Below are positions 7,387 through 14,517 of a DNA stretch of 15,768 nucleotides, piece after piece. This stretch comes from Soehngenia sp035406565. GTDB lineage: Bacteria > Bacillota > Clostridia > Tissierellales > Tissierellaceae. Both the position numbers and the translations under genes were made by a program. The notes beneath the pieces were generated by a model. That model was given only the letters and a program-made list of their open reading frames with translations, did not search any database and was not told where the DNA came from. Position 1 is the first letter of the stretch, and the number at the start of each line of letters is the position of its first letter. Location of the stretch: contig DAONLG010000033.1 in NCBI GenBank assembly GCA_035406565.1, positions 1 to 15,768 on the forward strand. The letters are read 5' to 3'.

Positions 7387-10300
7387 ACGATCACTTCCTC
7401 AGCTATTTTTTGTTCATTATTAAATGCATCTATCATTTCCATTAGTTCTAAAGTAGAGCCCAAAATATCATTTTTAAGCCTTAGAGTGATATTGGCATCC
7501 TTTGTTAAACTAAATAATATATTGTTTTTATATCTATCTGTCAACAATGAAATGAGCTCTAGAGATATAGAATTAGCATTTACAAAATTAACTTTTATGC
7601 CCTTATCGATTTGTTGAATGCTAATTATATTGTTCTTACTTGCAAGATACCTGATATAAGAAATAGTCATTAGGTTGAGAACAGGTTGCGGAATATCTCC
7701 ATATCTGTCTATCAGTTCATCCATTAATTCTTCAATGTCCTCTTTATTCTCAACTGAGGATATTTTTCTGTATATCTCTATTCTTTGTTCTTCTTCTTCA
7801 ATATAAAAAGAGCTTATATATGCATCTAGCTTTAAATCTACTGTAGTATCAATCTTATCTATTACTTTAACCCCTCTAACTCTTTGAACTGCTTCTTGTA
7901 AATATTTGATGTACAAATCATAACCGATGTTTTCGATATGGCCGTGTTGGCTAAGACCAAGTAAATTTCCTGCTCCTCTAATTTCTAAATCTCTCATCGC
8001 AATCTTAAACCCTGCTCCAAACTCTGTGAAATCTTTAATTGCTTTTAGTCTTTTCTGTGCTACTTCACTTAAAACTTTATCTCTTTGATACATCAAATAT
8101 GCATATGCGAGTCTATTTGTCCTCCCAACTCTACCTCTAAGCTGATAAAGCTGAGATAATCCAAATTTATCTGCATCATGTATTATTATGGTGTTAACAT
8201 TTTGAATATCCATCCCTGTTTCAATGATTGTAGTACAAACTAAAACATCGACCTCATTGTTTATAAAATCTATCATGACATTTTCTAGCTGTCTTTCTGT
8301 CATTTGTCCATGTGCTACACTAAAGCTTGCCTCTGGTACTAGTTGTTCAAGTTCATATGCTATCTTATCAATAGACTCCACTTTATTGTATACATAGTAA
8401 ACTTGTCCTCCCCTTGATATCTCTTTAAGTATTGCTTCTCTGATTAAGGATTTATTCAATTCTGAAACATAAGTTTGTACTGGATATCTTTCCTCAGGTG
8501 GTTCATCAATTACAGACATATCTCTAATTCCTATTAAACCCATATTTAAAGTTCTTGGAATAGGTGTCGCACTTAAAGTCAAACAGTCTACATTTTCTTT
8601 GAGTTTCTTTAATGCCTCTTTGTGTTTAACTCCAAACCTTTGTTCCTCATCAATTATCAGCAATCCCAAATCTTTAAATACAACATCCTTCGATAAAATC
8701 CTATGAGTTCCTATTACTATGTCTATAGATCCTTTTCTTATCATAGACAAAGTGTTTTGTATGGTTTTCGCGGTACTAAATCTGCTTAACAAACCAATCT
8801 TAACAGGAAAATTAGAAAATCTCTCAATCGCCGTATTATAGTGCTGTTGTGCCAATATCGTTGTTGGGACTAGTATCGCCACTTGTTTGCCATCCATTAC
8901 AGCTTTAAATGCAGCTCTCAATGCTACTTCTGTTTTTCCATACCCTACATCTCCGCATAGGAGTCTATCCATAGGCCTTTTCTTTTCCATATCAGCTTTA
9001 ATTTCCTCTATTGCTCGCAATTGTCCTTCTGTTTCCTCATACGGAAAACTATCTTCAAATTCTTTCTGCCATGGCGTATCAGGTGAAAATGCATAGCCTT
9101 CAATATGTTCTCTCTTTGCATAAAGTTCGACAAGATCTTTTGCCATTTCTTCAATAGCTCTTTTAGTCTTATTCCTCTTTTTAACCCATTCAATGCTGTC
9201 AAGGCTGTTTACTTTAGGTAAAGTAGTATCATTACCAACATATTTTTGAATCATATTCATTTGGTCTATAGGTAGATAAAGTTTGTCCTTACCTCTATAT
9301 GCGATAGAGAGATAATCTTTTTTTACACCATCCACATCAAGTTGAACTATACCTAAATATTGACCAATACCATGATTTTCATGAACTACATAATCCCCTT
9401 CATTTAAATCTCCTAATGATATTGCATCATTTGATTTTACTTTTTTCTTTCTTGCTTTCTTTGCTCTTTTATTGCTGCCTAATATATCTTTATCACTTAT
9501 CAGCGCAAATTTCGCATTTTCATATTCAAATCCCTTCTCTAAGCTCCTAGGAATTATAAAAACTTGAGATGACTGAATAAAAGTATCTTCATCTTCAATT
9601 AATGCAGCATTTATTGAAGCTTCATTGAGTTGAGTTTTTAATCTGTTTGCACGTTCTAAAGTTCCAGAAAAAATCAATGTTTTATATCCACGAAACATAT
9701 ACCTTTTTAAATCTTCAATAAGAAAATTAAAATTATTAGCATAAAATGAGGCTTGTTTTGCTGAAATCTGGTAGATTGCTTTTGGTGGGAAATCCTCATC
9801 AGGTTTTAAGAAAAAACTTTTAGTGATTATATTTTTATCTTTTAAGGCTTTTACAAGTTTTGAGTAATCATAGTTTAAGTTCAAATGAGAATTGAGCACT
9901 TCTCCAGTTTCAAATAACTCTAATAGTTCCGAATTACGTATCTCCCTACTTACTTTAATTTTCTCTTCTATGCTTTTTACTTCGTCTAATAGCACTATAC
10001 TATCTAAACAAAAATAGTCTACAACACTGCTTTTGATATATTCATCCACATAAGGCAAAATTAAATCTAAATTAGCTAACTCACTGTTCTCATTTAAGCT
10101 TTCGATTATTGGATTAAACTTATTTGAAGCAATTTCACTTACCCTTGAGTTCTTAGTTTTATTTACATATTTACTCAAATCTCTTTTTAAATTTTCGGCA
10201 ATATTTTTCTTCTGAGGTTCAGATAAAATAATTTCTTTTGAAGGAATAATTGCTATTTTCTCTAAATTATTAATTGTCCTCTGGGACATGACATCAAAAT

Positions 10301-10919
10301 ACCTTATAGAATCAATTTCATCATCAAATAATTCAATTCTTAAAGGATTTGAATAATTTGGTGAATAAATATCAACAATCCCGCCTCTTATGCTGAATTG
10401 CCCTTTTCCTTCTACTAAGTTTACTCTCTCATACCCCATCTGAACTAATTTATTCTGCAGTGAACCTAATTCAACTTTACTATTTAAATCTAAATTTATC
10501 GTAGTACTTTCAAAGATTTCTCTTTTGATAATTATATCAAATAAGCTTTGTGCACTTAATGTCAGGATTATGTTCTCTTTATTTACTAGTCTATAAAGTA
10601 TTCTCAATCTTTCATGTGTAATTTGATTACTCAATGCTTCTATGTCATAAAATATTACTTCTTTTTTTGGAAAATACTCTACATCTGCATAATTCGACAT
10701 AGCCCTTATATCTTCTGCTAATTTTTTAGCACTTGTTTCTTCTGCCGTAATGACAATTATTTGTCTATCTATATGCCTATTTAGAGCATATGCTAAATGT
10801 AAGAGATTTTCTTCAATCAATCCATGGATCATAATTGGAAATTCTTTATTTGCTATGCTCTCATTTAATTTTTTATATGAATCTAAATTCATTAATGGAT
10901 CAATTAAAACATCCCTCAT
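7383..10919 (-). CDS. mfd: Transcription-repair coupling factor Mfd
   Basis: An ATP-driven translocase that pushes stalled RNA polymerase off damaged DNA and recruits UvrA. At 1178 residues it is as long as Bacillus Mfd (1177). Order seen: UvrB-like N-terminal modules (to about 350); the polymerase-binding CarD-like domain near 500-560 (GDYVVHENHGIGQYLGI); the Walker A motif GDVGYGKTE near 655; DEEQRFGV near 756; TLSATPIPRTL; the motif V/VI region ETGMDIQNVN and QLRGRVGRTNR; the TRG motif RDLEIRGAGNLLG; and the C-terminal autoinhibitory domain. The start ATG 10919 has AAGAGGG at the right distance. A GTG 18 bases earlier has no ribosome site and lies beside a hairpin, so it is rejected. The gene lies in the operon between pth and the foldase gene, and the stop overlaps the latter's start. 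Confidence 0.97.
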   Translation of the reverse strand: MRDVLIDPLMNLDSYKKLNESIANKEFPIMIHGLIEENLLHLAYALNRHIDRQIIVITAEETSAKKLAEDIRAMSNYADVEYFPKKEVIFYDIEALSNQITHERLRILYRLVNKENIILTLSAQSLFDIIIKREIFESTTINLDLNSKVELGSLQNKLVQMGYERVNLVEGKGQFSIRGGIVDIYSPNYSNPLRIELFDDEIDSIRYFDVMSQRTINNLEKIAIIPSKEIILSEPQKKNIAENLKRDLSKYVNKTKNSRVSEIASNKFNPIIESLNENSELANLDLILPYVDEYIKSSVVDYFCLDSIVLLDEVKSIEEKIKVSREIRNSELLELFETGEVLNSHLNLNYDYSKLVKALKDKNIITKSFFLKPDEDFPPKAIYQISAKQASFYANNFNFLIEDLKRYMFRGYKTLIFSGTLERANRLKTQLNEASINAALIEDEDTFIQSSQVFIIPRSLEKGFEYENAKFALISDKDILGSNKRAKKARKKKVKSNDAISLGDLNEGDYVVHENHGIGQYLGIVQLDVDGVKKDYLSIAYRGKDKLYLPIDQMNMIQKYVGNDTTLPKVNSLDSIEWVKKRNKTKRAIEEMAKDLVELYAKREHIEGYAFSPDTPWQKEFEDSFPYEETEGQLRAIEEIKADMEKKRPMDRLLCGDVGYGKTEVALRAAFKAVMDGKQVAILVPTTILAQQHYNTAIERFSNFPVKIGLLSRFSTAKTIQNTLSMIRKGSIDIVIGTHRILSKDVVFKDLGLLIIDEEQRFGVKHKEALKKLKENVDCLTLSATPIPRTLNMGLIGIRDMSVIDEPPEERYPVQTYVSELNKSLIREAILKEISRGGQVYYVYNKVESIDKIAYELEQLVPEASFSVAHGQMTERQLENVMIDFINNEVDVLVCTTIIETGMDIQNVNTIIIHDADKFGLSQLYQLRGRVGRTNRLAYAYLMYQRDKVLSEVAQKRLKAIKDFTEFGAGFKIAMRDLEIRGAGNLLGLSQHGHIENIGYDLYIKYLQEAVQRVRGVKVIDKIDTTVDLKLDAYISSFYIEEEEQRIEIYRKISSVENKEDIEELMDELIDRYGDIPQPVLNLMTISYIRYLASKNNIISIQQIDKGIKVNFVNANSISLELISLLTDRYKNNILFSLTKDANITLRLKNDILGSTLELMEMIDAFNNEQKIAEEVIV

Positions 10920-10942
10920 ACTATCCCTCTTTAACACCTTAA

Positions 10943-10961
10943 GCCCAGGTATTACCTGGGC
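10943..10961 (-). other. Perfect stem-loop between pth and mfd
   Basis: An 8-bp GC-rich inverted repeat (GCCCAGGT / ACCTGGGC) with a 3-base loop lies 7 bases after the pth stop and just before the mfd ribosome site. It is not followed by a U run on the minus strand (TTAAGGTG follows) or on the plus strand, so it is probably not an efficient terminator. It may stabilise or mark a processing point in the operon mRNA. Confidence 0.6.
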
Positions 10962-10968
10962 ATGTAAG

Positions 10969-11529
10969 TTAATTATTATATAAATTCATAGATTTATCAA
11001 TTCCATCTTTGATAAATACTTCTACTGCATCACAAGCTAATTTTATACTCTCTTCAATCTTTACCTTTTCTTCCTTAGTAAAATCGCTCAAAACAAAGTC
11101 TGCTAAATCCCAGCCTGGCGGCTTCTTTCCAACACCTATTCTAATCCTTGGAAACTCAGTGTTGTTCAATTCTTTTACTACAGACTTCATTCCGTTATGA
11201 GTTCCACCGGAACCCTTCTTTCTAATCCTAATAGATCCAAAATCTATATCAATATCATCATATATCACTAATAAATTTTCAAGTGGTATCTTATAAAATG
11301 ACACAGCTTTTTTTATAGCAATTCCACTGTTGTTCATATATGTGATAGGCTTAAGTAAAAGCACTTTTTCCCCATATAAATTTATCTCTTTGGTTAAACT
11401 GTCAAATTTAATTCTATCTACATCAACATTGTTTCTTTTAGCTAGTTCATCAATGACCATATAGCCTATATTATGTCTTGTATTTATATACTCACGGCCT
11501 GGATTACCTAGCCCGGCAATAATGATCAC
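10969..11529 (-). CDS. pth: Peptidyl-tRNA hydrolase
   Basis: An essential cytoplasmic esterase that frees tRNA from prematurely released peptidyl-tRNA. The 186-residue protein begins IIIAGLGNPGREYINTRHNIGYMVID, with the catalytic histidine at 19. It has the other hallmarks: LLKPITYMNNSG, the active-site aspartate in LLVIYDDIDIDFG, and the RIRKKGSGGTHNGMKSV loop followed by FPRIRIGVGKKP. Length is normal. The start is GTG 11529, with a GGGGG site 8 bases upstream; a nearby ATG is out of frame. It lies 17 bases after prs, in the order prs-pth-mfd as in Bacillus, but without ctc before it and fin after it. Confidence 0.97.
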   Translation of the reverse strand: MIIIAGLGNPGREYINTRHNIGYMVIDELAKRNNVDVDRIKFDSLTKEINLYGEKVLLLKPITYMNNSGIAIKKAVSFYKIPLENLLVIYDDIDIDFGSIRIRKKGSGGTHNGMKSVVKELNNTEFPRIRIGVGKKPPGWDLADFVLSDFTKEEKVKIEESIKLACDAVEVFIKDGIDKSMNLYNN

Positions 11530-11546
11530 CGAACCATCCCCCTACA

Positions 11547-12494
11547 TTAATTGAAAATTATACTAACTGATTGATTGCTATTAATTCTTTTAATAGCTTC
11601 AGCAAACAAAGGTGCAACACTTACAATATCAATTTTATCAATTCTTGCTAATTCTGGTAGTGGTATTGTATCTGTAATTACAAACTTCTCCATTACAGAA
11701 TCCTGAATTCTCTCTATGGCTGGTCCTGAAAGTACTCCATGAGTAGCACAACCATATACTTTTTTAGCACCGAAATTTTTTAGAACACTTGCAGCTTTTA
11801 CAACTGTTCCAGCAGTGTCTGCAATGTCATCTACTAATATTACATTTTTACCTTCTATATCTCCTATCACATTCATAACCTCGGATACATTTGCTTTTGG
11901 TCGCCTTTTTTCTATGATTGCTATTGGAAGATCTAAAATATTAGCAAAAGTTCTCGATCTAGTAACACCTCCTAAATCAGGTGATACTATCACAGTGTCC
12001 TCATCTATTATGTTTTTAAAGTAATTTGCTAGCAATGGTATGCCTGATAAATGATCTACCGGAATATCAAAATATCCTTGGATCTGCCCTGCGTGTAAAT
12101 CCATTGAGACAACTCTGTCCGCTCCAGCAACAGCTATCAAATTTGCAACCAATTTTGCAGTTATTGGCTCTCTTGCTTTAGTTTTTCGATCTTGTCTTGC
12201 ATATCCATAATAAGGAATGACAGCATTTACCCTGCCTGCAGAAGCTCTTTTTACAGCATCAATCATGATTAATAGCTCCATTAAATTGTCATTTACAGGT
12301 GAACAAGTTGGTTGTATGATAAATACATCAGCACCTCTGACAGTCTCTCTTATATCAACATTTATCTCCCCATCGCTAAAAGTTGATACTTCACAATCAC
12401 CGAGTCTTGCACCCATTTCCTCACATATTTTCTTAGCAAGCTCTTTATTTGCATTGCCACTAAAAACTTTAATCTCCCCATAGCAAAGATTCAT
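11547..12494 (-). CDS. prs: Ribose-phosphate pyrophosphokinase (PRPP synthase)
   Basis: Makes PRPP from ribose 5-phosphate and ATP, the precursor of purines, pyrimidines, NAD, His and Trp, and the substrate of Hpt encoded in this same window. The 315-residue class I enzyme shows FSGNANKELAKKI at the start, STFSDGEINVDIRE, the flexible-loop region YYGYARQDRKTKAREPITAK, DLHAGQIQGYF with the catalytic histidine, VSPDLGGVTRS, and the PRPP loop VDDIADTAGT near 219-228. Nothing expected is missing. The start ATG 12494 has AGGAGGAT upstream. It follows glmU by 17 bases, a conserved Firmicute pair. Confidence 0.98.
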   Translation of the reverse strand: MNLCYGEIKVFSGNANKELAKKICEEMGARLGDCEVSTFSDGEINVDIRETVRGADVFIIQPTCSPVNDNLMELLIMIDAVKRASAGRVNAVIPYYGYARQDRKTKAREPITAKLVANLIAVAGADRVVSMDLHAGQIQGYFDIPVDHLSGIPLLANYFKNIIDEDTVIVSPDLGGVTRSRTFANILDLPIAIIEKRRPKANVSEVMNVIGDIEGKNVILVDDIADTAGTVVKAASVLKNFGAKKVYGCATHGVLSGPAIERIQDSVMEKFVITDTIPLPELARIDKIDIVSVAPLFAEAIKRINSNQSVSIIFN

Positions 12495-12511
12495 TTACAA
12501 TATCCTCCTAG

Positions 12512-13897
12512 TTATTTGTGATTTTTAAACCCCTTTTTCTCAACCCATCCTGGTATATTTACCTGCCTTGCTCTAGCTATTGAAAGATCACCTTCATTTA
12601 CATCATCAGTAATAGTAGACCCTGCTGCAACATAGCCATATTCTTCAATGACAACAGGAGCTACTAAATTCGAGTTACTTCCTATAAAAGCGTTGTCCTT
12701 TATAGTAGAGCGAAATTTATTCTTACCATCATAATTAACAAAAACTACTCCGCATCCAATATTTACGTTTTTGCCTACATCAGCATCTCCAACATATGAT
12801 AGATGAGCAGCTTTAGAATTGTCACCTATATTAGAATTTTTAATCTCAACAAAGTTTCCAATTTTAACATTGCTGCCAATATTACAATTAGGTCTTAAAT
12901 GAGCAAAAGGCCCTATATGGCAATTGCTCCCAATTTTACTTGATTCAATAAGTGTTGAATCAATGTCGCACCCATTTCCAATTACACTATTTACAATCCT
13001 TGTATTGCCAACAATCTTGCAATTCTGTCCAATAATCGAATTAGTTTCGATCATCGCTCCTGGGTAAATTACCGTGTCACTTCCAATAACCACATTTGGT
13101 TCAATATATGTGTTATCTAAATCCACAATAGTTACCCCATTGTCTAGATGAAATTTATTTATTCTCTTTTGCATTATTTTAGCGGCCATAGCTAGTTGCT
13201 CTCTGCTATTAACACCTAAGATCTCTTCACAATCATTTATCTTATAGGCACTCACCTTTACGCCTTCTGAATTTAATATCTCGATAGCATCAGTTAAATA
13301 GTATTCATTTTGCTTATTTTCATTCCCTATTTTCCCTATTGATTCTTTTAATGATCTTCCATTAAAGCAATAAATTCCAGAATTTATCTCTTTAATTTTT
13401 TTCTCATCGCAAGATGCATCTTTATCTTCTACTATCTTAATTAAATCTCCATTATCATCACTTATTATTCTACCATATCCAGTAGGATCTTCAAGTTCCG
13501 TGGTTAATACAGTAGCAGCGCTTTGAGTATTTTTATGATATTCAATCAGACTACTTATAGATTCACTTGTAACTAGAGGCGTATCTGCGCACAACACAAT
13601 GACGTTGTCGTCATCTTGCACTTCATCAATAGCTTGAGATACTGCAAAAGCAGTGCCATATGGGCTTGTCTCTTCAATGGGCTGCTCTTTGATGATTATA
13701 TCAAAATCTTTTAAATACTCCATTAGCTCTTCTTTTTTATGTCCTACGACGACAATTATCTTTTGGATACCTGCCCTGTGAGCTTCTTCTATAACATATG
13801 ATATCATAGGTTTACCACAAATCTTATGTAAAACTTTTGCATGTTTAGATTTCATTCGCTTGCCTTCTCCTGCAGCAAGAATAATTCCAATATTCAA
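12512..13897 (-). CDS. glmU: Bifunctional GlmU: GlcN-1-P acetyltransferase / GlcNAc-1-P uridyltransferase
   Basis: Makes UDP-GlcNAc for peptidoglycan and wall polymers in two steps. The N-terminal uridyltransferase (about 1-230) has IGIILAAGEGKRMKSKHAKVL, the Q-P and YGTA contacts, CADTPL and NSGIYCF. The C-terminal acetyltransferase (about 250-450) is a left-handed beta helix of hexapeptide repeats, with HLRPNCNIG, the catalytic histidine in KAAHLSYVGDA, and VNYDGKNK. The start is TTG 13897, giving 461 residues: it is preceded by AAAGGTGGTGAT, and the protein then begins exactly at the family's usual N-terminus. The upstream in-frame ATG at 13960 would add 21 odd residues and has no ribosome site. 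First gene of the long operon; its promoter must lie between the spoVG terminator and the start. Confidence 0.96.
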   Translation of the reverse strand: MNIGIILAAGEGKRMKSKHAKVLHKICGKPMISYVIEEAHRAGIQKIIVVVGHKKEELMEYLKDFDIIIKEQPIEETSPYGTAFAVSQAIDEVQDDDNVIVLCADTPLVTSESISSLIEYHKNTQSAATVLTTELEDPTGYGRIISDDNGDLIKIVEDKDASCDEKKIKEINSGIYCFNGRSLKESIGKIGNENKQNEYYLTDAIEILNSEGVKVSAYKINDCEEILGVNSREQLAMAAKIMQKRINKFHLDNGVTIVDLDNTYIEPNVVIGSDTVIYPGAMIETNSIIGQNCKIVGNTRIVNSVIGNGCDIDSTLIESSKIGSNCHIGPFAHLRPNCNIGSNVKIGNFVEIKNSNIGDNSKAAHLSYVGDADVGKNVNIGCGVVFVNYDGKNKFRSTIKDNAFIGSNSNLVAPVVIEEYGYVAAGSTITDDVNEGDLSIARARQVNIPGWVEKKGFKNHK

Positions 13898-13967
13898 TCT
13901 ATCACCACCTTTTGTTTTTTCCCCTTTATTTATTTTAACCCAAAAAATAAATAAGTCCATAAAAAAT

Positions 13968-13997
13968 TGAATAAATAATTAATAAAATTGATGTCAA
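13968..13997 (-). promoter_or_regulatory. Possible promoter of the glmU operon
   Basis: A perfect TTGACA (13992-13997, minus strand) overlaps the U-tract of the spoVG terminator. The matching -10 is poor: TATTCA at 18 bases or TTTATT at 16. An alternative -10, TAAAAT (13932-13937), has only a weak -35 (ATGGAC). The operon needs a start here unless spoVG read-through feeds it. Confidence 0.3.
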
Positions 13998-14028
13998 AAA
14001 AAGTAAAAAAGCCTTAAGGCTTTTTTAC
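13996..14028 (-). terminator. Intrinsic terminator after spoVG
   Basis: An inverted repeat of 11 bp (GTAAAAAAGCC / GGCTTTTTTAC, 14018-14028 and 14003-14013) around TTAA, followed on the minus strand by seven U (13996-14002). The first arm contains the spoVG stop codon. The arm's own A/T runs would also let it work in the plus direction. Confidence 0.8.
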
Positions 14029-14315
14029 TCGTTAGTTTCGGCTTTTTCTGAATGTTCTTGTGCCAATGTTTTTTCATACTCTTCAAATACTGCTTCTTGG
14101 ATTTTTTGCCTTGTGGTGGCATTAATTGGGTGAGCGATGTCTCTAAATTCACCATCTGCCATTTTTCTGCTTGGCATAGCAATGAATAACCCATTTTGCC
14201 CTTCTATGACTTTAATATCATGAACTACAAATTCATCATCAAAAGTCACAGATACTATTGCCTTCATTTTACCTTCTTCTGTTACTTTTCTTACCCTTAC
14301 GTCTGTTATCTTCAT
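14025..14315 (-). CDS. spoVG: SpoVG family RNA/DNA-binding regulator
   Basis: A 96-residue SpoVG protein: MKITDVRVRKVTEEGKMKAIVSVTF, FVVHDIKVIEGQNGLFIAMPSRK, and DIAHPINATTRQKIQEAV, all highly conserved in the family, with an acidic tail. SpoVG proteins are small nucleic-acid-binding regulators named for a Bacillus sporulation defect. They also occur in non-sporulating bacteria, where they affect cell-wall, virulence or RNA-level control, so the gene does not prove sporulation. The start ATG 14315 has AAGGAAGGTGGTGAG upstream. It is followed by its own terminator and then glmU, the standard order; purR and ridA, which precede it in Bacillus, are not here, and murC is divergent instead. Confidence 0.95.
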   Translation of the reverse strand: MKITDVRVRKVTEEGKMKAIVSVTFDDEFVVHDIKVIEGQNGLFIAMPSRKMADGEFRDIAHPINATTRQKIQEAVFEEYEKTLAQEHSEKAETNE

Positions 14316-14361
14316 AGTCTCACCACCTTCCTTGACTAAACAATCACATTCAAATATATAT

Positions 14362-14386
14362 ATTCTAATTTTTTTGAAAAATACCT
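14362..14386 (-). promoter_or_regulatory. Sigma-H-like promoter upstream of spoVG
   Basis: On the minus strand AGGTATT (from 14386) is followed, 21 bases from its first base, by GAAT (14362-14365). The sigma-H consensus is AGGAWWT plus GAAT. The Bacillus subtilis spoVG promoter, as I recall it, has AGGATTT and GAAT at the same spacing with a similar A-run between. A start near 14355 would give a leader of about 40 bases. The match is imperfect at the fourth base, and AT-rich DNA makes chance matches common. Confidence 0.4.
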
Positions 14387-14433
14387 TTATTTTATATAAA
14401 CTTTAAAAAAGTATTTAATAATTATTTCATTGT

Positions 14434-14441
14434 GGTATAAT
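14434..14441 (+). promoter_or_regulatory. Likely extended -10 promoter of murC
   Basis: TATAAT (14436-14441) is preceded by TG in the extended -10 position (TGGTATAAT). No clear -35 lies 17 bases upstream (ATTTAA). A start near 14448 would give a leader of about 70 bases. A second TATAAT at 14473-14478 lacks both a -35 and the TG. Confidence 0.5.
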
Positions 14442-14517
14442 TTATCCGGAAACAAATAAATAAAGATAAAAATATAATACTATATATTGATTATATACGT
14501 CTTCAGGGGGAAAGTAA

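Noticed and set aside
12217..12483. 88-residue plus-strand frame opposite prs
   Set aside because: Antisense shadow of the highly conserved prs gene; no ribosome site or promoter.
13994..14194. 66-residue minus-strand frame over the spoVG end and terminator
   Set aside because: It lies in another frame of spoVG, runs through the terminator, and has no ribosome site or family signature.
14316..14517. Riboswitch or small RNA in the murC/spoVG gap
   Set aside because: The gap is very AT-rich with only weak inverted repeats (such as TATAAT/ATTATA); no known aptamer pattern or terminator-like element is visible.
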